From assembly GCA_021828195.1 (NCBI GenBank), contig JAKASQ010000001.1:720335-784334 (forward strand): a DNA stretch of 64,000 nt, written 5' to 3'. The notes under the pieces were generated by a model. The model was given only the letters and a program-made list of their open reading frames with translations, was not told the origin of the DNA and made no database searches. This document shows positions 14,926 to 22,576 of the stretch, one piece after another. This DNA comes from Thermoplasmata archaeon. GTDB taxonomy: Archaea > Thermoplasmatota > Thermoplasmata > Lutacidiplasmatales > UBA184. Within the stretch, counting starts at the first letter, position 1, and every line of letters begins with the position of its first letter. The translations under genes were made by a program, and so were the position numbers.

Positions 14926-17900
14926 GTGAAGTCGTTGCATCGAGCCGTGCCGCAGGTCGCCTTGGTGGGATTGGTCTTGGTCGTCCTCTTGGCCGCAATT
15001 GTGCCGGTCGGGGCCGCCCCGGCTACGACGACAACCACGTACACGCTGTACGGGTACGTCACGCAGCCGACGGGCGCGCCTAACCCTGTTCCGGGCGGAG
15101 TCACGGTCAGCCTCGTCTCTCAGGCCACGAACCAGACCTACACGACCACCACGATCGGGTCGAGCGGTCAGTTCACGTTCTCGAGCGCCACCAACGCCCC
15201 GGGGCTCGCTCCGGGATGGTGGGGCGCCTGGGTCGCCCCGCAGTCGAAGCTCAGCCTCTCGGGCTGCAGCCCCTGTGCGGCCATCCCTCAGGACCCGAGC
15301 CCCGCGTTCCGCTTCTTCTCGGCCGCGAACCTCAGTTCGGGCGGAACCGGCACGCCCGTGACGATCGCGGGGGTCTCGATCCTTCCCTACTCGTCGACCC
15401 TCAACGGGACCGTCACCTACGCGGGCCGAACGGTCGTCTCGACCGTGGAGATCCTGGATCCGGCCTACAACGCCTTCGTCCTGAGCTCGAACACCACGGG
15501 CTCAAACGGGTCGTACAGCTTGCGTGCTCCCGAAGGGAGCTGGGTCGCGGAAACGATTGTTCCGGGTCCGACCACGCACTTCAACTTCACACGCGTCGTG
15601 ATCAACGCGGCCCACGAGTTCCGTAACATCTCGGCCAACAACTACCTCATCTCGGGCTTCGAGAACATCGCCGGAACGAGCCCCGCGGTCCATGTGCCCA
15701 ACGGAGGGAACGTCACCATCTACGACCCGAGTAACGGGTACATCTACTCCGGCGGGACCTCCCCCGGTGGGTTCTACTCGTTCGGCACGTACCCGCTCAA
15801 CTTCGCGAGCGGGCCGCAGCCGTTCGACGTCTTCCTGTCGCCGGTCGGCTACTCCACCGCGTACTACGCCCAGACGGTGTCCGCGAACTCGCCGGTCTAC
15901 CAGAACGTGGCCGTGACGGCGATCACGCCGCCGGCCGTCTACAACACCGTGCTGAACTTCTCGGGCTTGACGCTCGGCACGACCGGGAACGGGACCCTCG
16001 CGGTCAACACCACCGCGCAGCTCAGCCCGAACGCCGTCCTCCCGTACTTCGCGAACGCCTCGGTCGGCGATCTGTGGTCGCAGCTCGGGCTCGACTACAA
16101 TTCCTCGGTCTACTTCCCGGCCTCGTCGCTGGGAACGGCCGCGGCCGCGATCCAGTCGGCCGGTCCGTTCTTCCCGGCGGTCCAGGCCGCGACCACGGTC
16201 AACGGCACCGCCTTCACCGAGCCGGCCACGAACACGTTCACCTACGCGTCCACCTGCACGACCGGTTCCTGCGGTCCGACGAGCACCGCTACACTGACCC
16301 TGAACTACGCCCAGAGCTACGCGCTGAGCTCCACGCTCCGGGCGAACAACAGCAAGTACACACTCCAGTTCGATTACCGCTACCCCACACGCGCGCAGAC
16401 GTTCGTCTACAACGTCGTCCTTCCCCAGGGCTACTCGCTCGCGGCGGGGACGACCGCCCCGGCGAACACCCTGCTCGGCGCGACGGGAAGTGGAGGCACG
16501 TGGACGTCCTTCTCGCTCACCCCCCTGTCGAGCGGGTCGGGAAGCGGCACGGCGACCCTCTCGATCGTCAAGTACGGCGGGGTCACGGCCGCCGTGAACG
16601 CGTCCGTGGCGAGCTTCACGTTCTCGCAGGCGAACGTCCTCAACCAGAGCAAGGGCAACTACACCGTCGTCGTTGGAGAGGGCCAGGGTGTCACGTTCAG
16701 CGCGTCGAACTCGATCTATCCCGCGGGGACCAACGGCTCCCTGTTCGTATGGCACTTCGGGGATGGGAGCTCGCCCGTCTCGACCACCAGCCCGACGACG
16801 AGCCACGCCTACACCGCCCCGACCACGTCGACCCCGCTCACCGGCAGCCTGACCGTGACGAACTCCGGGGGCCTCACGAACACCGTCGCCTTCCACGTCT
16901 GGGTCGTTCCGGCCGGCCTCACGAAGGCGAATATCGCCTACAACGCAACGGGCACCCAGGTCCGTCAGACCGCGCCCGGCGGCACCACGTACCTCTACCT
17001 CAATTGGTCGACGACGATCCAGTTCAACGCGTCGGGCAGCTCCGGCAACTTCACAGCACCCCACGTCCCGAGCGTGCTGTCGGTCGCCTCGTTCATGGTC
17101 ACCGCGAACGATTACAAGACGGTCGCGAACTTCTCGGTCGGTCAGGGCGCGCGCTTCCTCTCGAATTGGTCGCTCGCCTTCCTCGGAAACGGCCTCTACC
17201 TCACGAACGGGCTCGTCGGCACTTTCTCCGTGCCGTTCCTAGGCTGGCAGTACAACATGACCCTCACCGTCTGGGATGGTGCGGGCCACTCCGCGACCGC
17301 GAAGCTCGTCATCCTGGTCGTGGACACGCAAAAGCCCGTGCCAGCCTTCGCGATCCAGAACTCCAGGGGCCAGACGGTCCCCGGCAGCGGTGTCATCGAG
17401 GGCGCGAACGGGACCGCCCAGGTCCGGTTCAACGCGGCGAACTCCACCGACCCGAACAACGGCTCCATCGTGCGGTACTCCTGGCACATCAACAACACCG
17501 GGAACAAATCGATCCAGGTCTGGTACAACCAGACCGCGAACGCCCCCGGCTACGCCTACCCCGGTGCGTGGACGTACTGGCTGACCCCGCAATCCAAACC
17601 GTACAAGATCAACCTGACCACGACCGACCGCAACTCCAACGTCGCATGGACAACTCAGGTGCTCACGGTCTCCCCGAACTCCACGACGCGGCCGATCATG
17701 GCGGCGACCAACCTGAACGCACCCGGCACGATGAACGCAGGCACGTCGTACACGATCTGGGTTAACGTCACGGTCGGAGGTGGCTCGAAAGCCGTGGCGA
17801 CCAACGTACAGGTGGCGTTCTACCTCATGGCCCCGAGCGGGACCGGCTCGCAGAACTTCATCGTCAACGCGGGCTCGAGCGCGGTGGCCTTCTACAACTA

Positions 17901-18273
17901 CACCAACGGGGTCGTCAACCCGACCCCCTGGGCCTCCGGAACGATCTCGAGCCTGCCGCACAACGCCACGGTCCGCGCGCAGATCTCCTGGACGCCCGGC
18001 CCCACGGGGAACTGGATCCTCTACGCGAACGCGACCGCCTCGAACGAGTTCCCGGCCAACTACGTCAACGGCCCGAACATCGCGTCGACGCCGATCACGA
18101 TCAACCAGAACCCGACCAACCTCTACATCGAGTACGGGATCATCGCGGCGGTCGCGGTGGTCATCATCGTGCTCCTGGTGTTCCTGTTCCGTCGCCGCGC
18201 CCGCCGCGCGAACCCCAAGATCGGGAAGCCCGGCCTCGAGCGCGGCTCCAAGAAGGACAACAAGCAGGCGTAG
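14926..18273 (+). CDS. Large cell-surface protein with PKD-like domain and C-terminal membrane anchor
   Basis: A 1115-residue secreted protein. The N-terminal hydrophobic segment (VALVGLVLVVLLAAIVPVGA, about residues 11-30) is a signal peptide or anchor. Next come beta-sandwich repeats of the carboxypeptidase-regulatory type (YTLYGYVTQPTGAPNPVPGG; VSILPYSSTLNGTVTYAGRT). A PKD-like domain follows near residues 570-660 (WHFGDGSSPVS..SHAYT), then further Ig-like modules. One transmembrane helix (about 1068-1090) ends in a basic tail, RRRARRA. Asn-X-Ser/Thr sites are very frequent, as in glycosylated archaeal surface proteins. Likely an S-layer or adhesin-like protein. The GTG start is preferred because earlier codons precede the predicted transcript start; its spacing from GGAGG (about 18 nt) is long. 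Confidence 0.85.
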   Translation: MKSLHRAVPQVALVGLVLVVLLAAIVPVGAAPATTTTTYTLYGYVTQPTGAPNPVPGGVTVSLVSQATNQTYTTTTIGSSGQFTFSSATNAPGLAPGWWGAWVAPQSKLSLSGCSPCAAIPQDPSPAFRFFSAANLSSGGTGTPVTIAGVSILPYSSTLNGTVTYAGRTVVSTVEILDPAYNAFVLSSNTTGSNGSYSLRAPEGSWVAETIVPGPTTHFNFTRVVINAAHEFRNISANNYLISGFENIAGTSPAVHVPNGGNVTIYDPSNGYIYSGGTSPGGFYSFGTYPLNFASGPQPFDVFLSPVGYSTAYYAQTVSANSPVYQNVAVTAITPPAVYNTVLNFSGLTLGTTGNGTLAVNTTAQLSPNAVLPYFANASVGDLWSQLGLDYNSSVYFPASSLGTAAAAIQSAGPFFPAVQAATTVNGTAFTEPATNTFTYASTCTTGSCGPTSTATLTLNYAQSYALSSTLRANNSKYTLQFDYRYPTRAQTFVYNVVLPQGYSLAAGTTAPANTLLGATGSGGTWTSFSLTPLSSGSGSGTATLSIVKYGGVTAAVNASVASFTFSQANVLNQSKGNYTVVVGEGQGVTFSASNSIYPAGTNGSLFVWHFGDGSSPVSTTSPTTSHAYTAPTTSTPLTGSLTVTNSGGLTNTVAFHVWVVPAGLTKANIAYNATGTQVRQTAPGGTTYLYLNWSTTIQFNASGSSGNFTAPHVPSVLSVASFMVTANDYKTVANFSVGQGARFLSNWSLAFLGNGLYLTNGLVGTFSVPFLGWQYNMTLTVWDGAGHSATAKLVILVVDTQKPVPAFAIQNSRGQTVPGSGVIEGANGTAQVRFNAANSTDPNNGSIVRYSWHINNTGNKSIQVWYNQTANAPGYAYPGAWTYWLTPQSKPYKINLTTTDRNSNVAWTTQVLTVSPNSTTRPIMAATNLNAPGTMNAGTSYTIWVNVTVGGGSKAVATNVQVAFYLMAPSGTGSQNFIVNAGSSAVAFYNYTNGVVNPTPWASGTISSLPHNATVRAQISWTPGPTGNWILYANATASNEFPANYVNGPNIASTPITINQNPTNLYIEYGIIAAVAVVIIVLLVFLFRRRARRANPKIGKPGLERGSKKDNKQA

Positions 18274-18473
18274 GGCGCGGGCCGTCGGTTCTACGGGCCT
18301 CCCGCCGGGGTGCTCGTAGACGGGGCCGCGCGCGATCGAGCGTCAGGCTCGGCCAGTCGTGGGATTGAACAGACCGGGATACGGACCCCCGGTAGGTATC
18401 ACTCCCTTCCGATCGGTCGGAAAGCGCGCCCGGGCTCGCTCTACGGCCCTCCGGTGGGGTCCCCCGGTACGTT
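18274..18473. other. Intergenic region with imperfect repeat
   Basis: No gene is seen between the surface-protein stop and the decayed gene at 18474. Two short imperfect copies of a sequence reading about CCCCCGGTA-NGT-NTCACT occur near 18386-18402 and 18460-18479, about 73 nt apart. They may be remnants of a duplicated coding or terminator sequence; no function is assigned. Confidence 0.4.
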
Positions 18474-18823
18474 TCACTGATTCGACCACGGCCGGTGCTC
18501 GGGGATCTGGAATGCCCCCTCCGCGCGGGTGGTGTCGGTGTACTCGATGGGCTCAAGCCATCGGTCCGGCGGCATCTCTTCGGCCAAACGCCGCTCGTGG
18601 ATGCCGGGATGCGCGGCGGAGATCCCCCCTCGGCGAGGGACCGGTAGTACTCCGAGGCCGGCCCGTCGCGTCGTTCGAGGCTCTCGAGCACCGACAGCTA
18701 CTCGGTGCGGGTCCCCCGGGAGATCTCGTGGAGGACGTGGACCCAATCGACCAGGAGATGCGGGATCGGCCGCTGGGCCCAAGGAGGTGCGCGGCGGTCG
18801 CCGATGCTCGTCGCGATGTTCAG
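18474..18823 (-). pseudogene. Decayed gene downstream of rpoN
   Basis: Coding-like sequence directly after the rpoN stop, without a usable start codon. It reads IATSIGDRRAPPWAQRPIPH..HEISRGTRTE, then an in-frame TAG (18698-18700). It continues in the same frame as LSVLESLERRDGPASEYYRS and needs a one-base frame change in a run of six G (18624-18629) to continue as ISAAHPGIHERRLAEEMPPD..IPEHRPWSNQ before a TGA at 18474-18476. The restored reading is acidic and protein-like, with about 115 codons. I do not recognise the family. TAG is an ordinary stop elsewhere in the window, so readthrough is unlikely. Confidence 0.5.
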
Positions 18824-19017
18824 CCGTACGGGCCGACCTCGTCGAGCAGATCGACGTGGGTGAGGAGCATCCGTCGGCAGCAGTACCGCTCGAGTCCGAG
18901 CGCGTCCAGTACGTCCCCGGCGTTCTCGCCGCGCGCCGTCCGGTCGAGATACGGGTCCCAGAACTGGCCGATCACGGTCCCGCACGTGAAGCAACGGATC
19001 GGGATCATCATCGTCAT
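18820..19017 (-). CDS. rpoN: DNA-directed RNA polymerase subunit N (Rpb10)
   Basis: A 65-residue zinc-binding subunit of archaeal RNA polymerase. It has the diagnostic [14 protein letters not shown] at the N terminus and [13 protein letters not shown] near residue 47, which together give the CX2C...CC zinc site. ATG at 19017 is preceded by a GGGAGGGAG Shine-Dalgarno sequence about 8 nt upstream; the family more usually starts three residues later at MIPIRC. Last intact gene of the ribosomal operon eL18-uL13-uS9-rpoN, an order common in archaea. Confidence 0.97.
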   Translation of the reverse strand: MTMMIPIRCFTCGTVIGQFWDPYLDRTARGENAGDVLDALGLERYCCRRMLLTHVDLLDEVGPYG

Positions 19018-19042
19018 CTTCGATCTCCCTCCCTCGCTCCGT

Positions 19043-19450
19043 TCAGCGGTAGGACTTCTGTCGGCGCTTGCGGGCGCCGCGGCCGCCGGGGCGCTTGGGC
19101 AGCTTCCGGCGCGGGTCGTTCACGATCAGCGAGCGATCGTAGCGCTTGAACATCTCGGCGAGCGCGGGGTCCTTGATCCAGCCGAGGAGGCCGCGCGCGA
19201 CCGCCGTCCGGACCGCCGAGGCCTGTCCCATGATGCCCCCGCCTTGCACATGGACGGAGATGTCCACGGTCTTCCACTTGTCCCCGACCATGAGCAGCGG
19301 TTCCTGGATCTTCAGGCGAACGAGCTCGGGCTCGACGAACTCGAGTGGGGTCTCGTTGATGCGCACGCGGCCGGATCCCTTGCGGATCGAGGCGCGGGCG
19401 ATCGCCTCCTTGCGCTTGCCCGTCGTGAGCACGACCGTGGGCGCCTTCAT
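19043..19450 (-). CDS. rps9: 30S ribosomal protein uS9
   Basis: A 135-residue small-subunit protein. It starts [20 protein letters not shown], contains [20 protein letters not shown], and ends in the basic tail RRQKSYR whose last residues reach the P-site tRNA in the family. ATG at 19450 overlaps the uL13 stop (ATGA), indicating translational coupling. Confidence 0.98.
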   Translation of the reverse strand: MKAPTVVLTTGKRKEAIARASIRKGSGRVRINETPLEFVEPELVRLKIQEPLLMVGDKWKTVDISVHVQGGGIMGQASAVRTAVARGLLGWIKDPALAEMFKRYDRSLIVNDPRRKLPKRPGGRGARKRRQKSYR

Positions 19451-19899
19451 ACACGCGCCCCCAGAAGCTTGGAGACCTCGCCGAGGGTGAGGGCGGTGCG
19501 CAGCGTCGCCGGCGCCTTCGCGATGTCGAGGACCTCGCGAGGGGTGCTCTGGTATTCGGACGGAACTCCCATGAAGACCTCGAGGCGATCGTAGGCTTCC
19601 TTTCCTCGGGTCTTGAGGTGGGGGAGCATCCCGCGGACGGTCCGGCGGAAGATCCGGTCGGGGTAGCGAGGGAAGTGGGGCCCGGAGCGCACCGAGCCTC
19701 GCGCGCGGGCGGCCGTATAGTGCGCGATCACGCTCGCGCGCGGTCCGGTGACGACGCACTTCTCCGCGTTCACGACGACGATCTGTTCGCCGGCAAGGAG
19801 GCGTTGCGCGATGAGGCTCGATGCCCGGCCGAGGACGAGACCCGAGACATCGACCACCTTCGCCGACGCCGCGGGAAGAGCGGCCGCCGCTTCAGCCAA
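19447..19899 (-). CDS. rpl13: 50S ribosomal protein uL13
   Basis: A 150-residue large-subunit protein with the family start VVDVSGLVLGRASSLIAQRL and the central VVNAEKCVVTGPRASVIAHY and FRRTVRGMLPHLKTRGKEAY. Two starts are possible: TTG at 19899, overlapping the eL18 stop by 8 nt, or GTG at 19857, which would give the usual short N terminus. The first is listed; neither has a clear Shine-Dalgarno sequence. Confidence 0.95.
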   Translation of the reverse strand: MAEAAAALPAASAKVVDVSGLVLGRASSLIAQRLLAGEQIVVVNAEKCVVTGPRASVIAHYTAARARGSVRSGPHFPRYPDRIFRRTVRGMLPHLKTRGKEAYDRLEVFMGVPSEYQSTPREVLDIAKAPATLRTALTLGEVSKLLGARV

Positions 19900-20257
19900 A
19901 GATCCGCACCCCCGCCCCGTCGGGCTTGGACTTGATCAGCTCGTGGATCGTCAACACGGTTCCGCCGGCCGCCTGGATCTTCGAGCGCGCCGCGGGAGAG
20001 CACTGGAACGCTGCGACCGTGATCGGTTTGGAGATCGAACCATCGGCGAGGAGCTTGCCGGGGACGACGACGACCTCCTCGCCCCGGACGAGCCGGTCGA
20101 GGTGTCCCACGTTCACGGGGTTCGTCTGGTGACGCGCGCGCCCGAGGCGCTGGGCCACCGCCCCCCAGATCGCGGCGTCGTTGGCCCTGGCCGCGATTTG
20201 GAGCTCCCGCACGGCGTGGGAGAGCTCTGGATTCTGCTTGTCCAAGATGGGGGCCAT
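19892..20257 (-). CDS. rpl18e: 50S ribosomal protein eL18
   Basis: A 121-residue archaeal/eukaryotic large-subunit protein: NPELSHAVRELQIAARANDA, VNVGHLDRLVRGEEVVVVPG and KPITVAAFQCSPAARSKIQA. ATG at 20257 is supported by length and by the TATA box 33 nt upstream. First gene of the eL18-uL13-uS9-rpoN operon. Confidence 0.97.
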   Translation of the reverse strand: MAPILDKQNPELSHAVRELQIAARANDAAIWGAVAQRLGRARHQTNPVNVGHLDRLVRGEEVVVVPGKLLADGSISKPITVAAFQCSPAARSKIQAAGGTVLTIHELIKSKPDGAGVRIFG

Positions 20258-20285
20258 GGGCGGAACGGCTCCGACCAAGGTCGCC

Positions 20286-20294
20286 GATATAAGC
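20286..20294 (-). promoter_or_regulatory. TATA box for the eL18 operon
   Basis: GCTTATATC on the minus strand, centred 33 nt upstream of the eL18 ATG. Confidence 0.65.
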
Positions 20295-20439
20295 GTTGCC
20301 GGCCGCCGGTGGAGCCCGGGCGTCCGCCCGGGGTTTTGGCTCCGCGGAGCGCGGCGCGCTCGCCAGGTACCGCCACGGGCCGCTTCCCATCCAGCCAACG
20401 GTTAAATAGCGTGGCCCGACATGGCCGAGTGAGGCCACG

Positions 20440-20682
20440 ATGCGCAAGTTCCTCACCGAACTACGGGGAAAAACCGTAATGACCAACGACGGACAGATCC
20501 TCGGAATGATCGACAACTTCGTCGTGGATACGGTCACCGGCATCATCGCCCATGTCCTCGTCACCCCGAACGAAGATGTCGAGCCCCGCTTGTTCCAGAG
20601 CGACGCGTCCGGCCGCCTCGTGCTCCCCTTCAAGAGCATGCGTGCCGTCAAGGACGTCGTCGTGATGGACATTGGCAAGTGA
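20440..20682 (+). CDS. PRC-barrel domain protein
   Basis: An 80-residue protein consisting of one PRC-barrel: GKTVMTNDGQILGMIDNFVV, then a second half ending in VLPFKSMRAVKDVVVMDIGK. Such small beta-barrels occur in RimM-like and photosynthetic proteins; stand-alone archaeal copies are common and poorly characterised, with RNA- or division-related roles proposed. A TTAAATAG box about 35 nt upstream suggests its own promoter. The downstream glycosyltransferase overlaps it by 11 nt. Confidence 0.88.
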   Translation: MRKFLTELRGKTVMTNDGQILGMIDNFVVDTVTGIIAHVLVTPNEDVEPRLFQSDASGRLVLPFKSMRAVKDVVVMDIGK

Positions 20683-21529
20683 AGCACCTTTTCGCCCGCT
20701 AGTCTCGGTGGTCGTTACCGTCCGGAACGAAGAGCCGAACCTTCGCCGACTGTTCGAGGGCCTGCTAGTTCAGGAGACCCCGTTCGAGATCATCTTCGTC
20801 GACGCGCTGAGCCAGGATCGGAGTTTCGAGATCGCTGAGGAGTACGCCCGGTCCCATCCGGGGACCATCCTCGCATTCCAGCGCTCCGGATCCCGCGGGG
20901 TCGGGCGAAACGCGGGGGTTGCGCGCGCACGCGGGGAGTTCGTCGCTTTCATCGATGGAGACTGCGTTCCGGACCCCGCGTGGCTCTCCGCGCTGCGCCG
21001 GGAGCTCCGCCACGCCGAGGTGGTCGCCGGACGCACGGAACCGATCGGTCGCGTCCGGTACGGAGCGCTCGAGCGGATTGAGCTCTACCAGAAGGGAAGC
21101 GACGTGACGTATCCGTCCTGCAATCTCGCCTACCGGCGGGTGCAGTTCGACCAGCTGGGGGGATTCGATCCGCGCTTCATCACGGCGGAGGACATCGATC
21201 TGAACCTGCGCGCGGTCCGCCGGGGCGCGACGATCCAGTACGCCCCGGACGCGGTCGTCTACCACCAGATGCGCACGACAGTACTCCGGTTCCTCTATCA
21301 AGCCTTCTGGAATGGCTACGGTCGCAAGCAACTGACGGAAAAGCATGGATCGCTGTGGTCGGACTACCGACCCCGTCGGCTCCTCCAACGGCAGCGAGGT
21401 GGCATGGCTTGGCTCCGCCTCTGCGCCGCGGCATTCGGATACACCGCGCGGATCGTGGGCGGATGGGGTTCCCGGCTCACACCGGCCGCCTCCTCCCCGA
21501 TCGTCGCGAACCGGGGAACGGAGCGCTGA
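20672..21529 (+). CDS. Family 2 glycosyltransferase
   Basis: A 285-residue GT-A fold enzyme. The nucleotide-sugar site starts VSVVVTVRNEEPNLRRLFEG, the donor/metal motif is FIDGDC near residue 95, and AEDIDLNLRAVRRG supplies the acceptor/base region. A modest hydrophobic C-terminal stretch (LCAAAFGYTARIVGG) could associate with the membrane. The start is TTG at 20672, overlapping the PRC-barrel gene; no closer ATG exists before the conserved strand. Likely acts in surface glycan or protein glycosylation, consistent with the glycosylation-site-rich surface protein nearby; the substrate is unknown. Confidence 0.87.
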   Translation: MASEAPFRPLVSVVVTVRNEEPNLRRLFEGLLVQETPFEIIFVDALSQDRSFEIAEEYARSHPGTILAFQRSGSRGVGRNAGVARARGEFVAFIDGDCVPDPAWLSALRRELRHAEVVAGRTEPIGRVRYGALERIELYQKGSDVTYPSCNLAYRRVQFDQLGGFDPRFITAEDIDLNLRAVRRGATIQYAPDAVVYHQMRTTVLRFLYQAFWNGYGRKQLTEKHGSLWSDYRPRRLLQRQRGGMAWLRLCAAAFGYTARIVGGWGSRLTPAASSPIVANRGTER

Positions 21530-21542
21530 GCCGAGGCGTGGA

Positions 21543-22409
21543 CTACCCGCGTCCGGTCTTCTGCAGCTCGAGCAGATCGGCGGTCGAGACTTTCTCGCCC
21601 TTCTTGAGCCGGGCAAGGAAATCCTCTTCTTTCGGCGGCTCGGCCTCTTCGCCCCACTCGGCCGGGGCGCGGCCGCCGCGAGTCGCGTAGAGCATCTTCT
21701 CGATGTCGCGCACCTCTTCGATCGCCGTGATGTGCGCGCGATGGAGCTCGTCCGCGCGACCCTTGACTTCGATGAGCCGGGCCTGCACCTCGTCGGCCTT
21801 GCGCCGGAGCTCGTCGACCGACTCATACAGGGCGACCATCGCCTCGTGCGCGTTCTGAGCCGCCTCGGCGTTCTGACCGACGGCCGCGTGGTGTTTCTCG
21901 GCCTCGGCCCGGGCCTCATTCATGGCTTGGAGCGCCTGATCGATCTCGGGGTCGCGGCGCAGTTGCTCGTCCTGTTCCCGGATCGCCTGCTCGAGGCGCT
22001 TCATCTCCTCGATGAGGCGCTTCTCCTGCTCGGTGGTGTGCGCCGTCGTCATGTGGCGGAACTCGAGCTCCTTGAGCTCCTTCTTCATCCGCCAGACGGG
22101 GACGGCGCCGGGGCGCGGTTGGCGGTTGCGCTTGAGCTCCTGGACCCGGTCGCTGGTTTCCTGGAGTTTGCGGTTCCACTCCTCGCGGAGGGCCTTCTCC
22201 TCCCGGACCTGCTCGTTCAGCTCATCCCGGTGCCGCCGGTGATCCTGCGCCTCCGCGCTCTTCGCGTGGAGCTCGTCGAGGATGCGGCCGCGCTCGTCCG
22301 CGATCTCGCGGGCCTCGGCGTTGAGCCGGTCCCGCGCCGCCCGGTGCTCGTCCGCCCGCTGATTGGATTCGATGCGCTTGCGTTCGAGCTCTTGCGTGGC
22401 GTCGGCCAA
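21543..22409 (-). CDS. Archaeal coiled-coil protein (COG1340-like)
   Basis: A 288-residue protein, almost wholly charged coiled coil (Glu/Arg/Lys/Ala heptads from about 5 to 240). The C-terminal tail contains EEDFLARLKKGEKVSTADLL. It resembles the archaeal COG1340 family of uncharacterised coiled-coil proteins. The TTG at 22409 is preferred over the ATG at 22454 because GGAGGTG lies 6 nt upstream and a TATA box at 22470-22478 would place the transcript start near 22450. It is divergent from herA. A structural or SMC-like scaffolding role is possible but unproven. Confidence 0.8.
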   Translation of the reverse strand: MADATQELERKRIESNQRADEHRAARDRLNAEAREIADERGRILDELHAKSAEAQDHRRHRDELNEQVREEKALREEWNRKLQETSDRVQELKRNRQPRPGAVPVWRMKKELKELEFRHMTTAHTTEQEKRLIEEMKRLEQAIREQDEQLRRDPEIDQALQAMNEARAEAEKHHAAVGQNAEAAQNAHEAMVALYESVDELRRKADEVQARLIEVKGRADELHRAHITAIEEVRDIEKMLYATRGGRAPAEWGEEAEPPKEEDFLARLKKGEKVSTADLLELQKTGRG

Positions 22410-22546
22410 CCGACCACCTCCGACCGGCGCTCCCGATAGGGACCGGGGCATCATTCGAGGGAAGCGGCCGATATAAGGACTTCTCGTGAATCTCGCGGCG
22501 GGTCGAGGGCGGAGGCACGGCGGCAGGCTTCCTCGGTCGCGGCAGG

Positions 22547-22554
22547 CTAATATC
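22547..22554 (+). promoter_or_regulatory. TATA box for herA
   Basis: CTAATATC, centred 27 nt upstream of the GTG start; predicts a leaderless message. The divergent coiled-coil gene has its own box at 22470-22478 on the other strand. Confidence 0.6.
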
Positions 22555-22576
22555 GGGCGGCCCGCTGAATTGGGGC

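Noticed and set aside
15502-17064. A 520-codon minus-strand open frame opposite the surface-protein gene
   Set aside because: Its Arg/Val/Gly-rich composition mirrors the Thr/Ser/Asn codons of the plus-strand gene, which has signal, PKD-like domain and anchor.
18698-18700. Pyrrolysine or readthrough at the in-frame TAG
   Set aside because: TAG is the normal stop of cdc48, sepF, uL16, gyrB and others here, and a second frameshift is also needed, so gene decay or sequence error is simpler.
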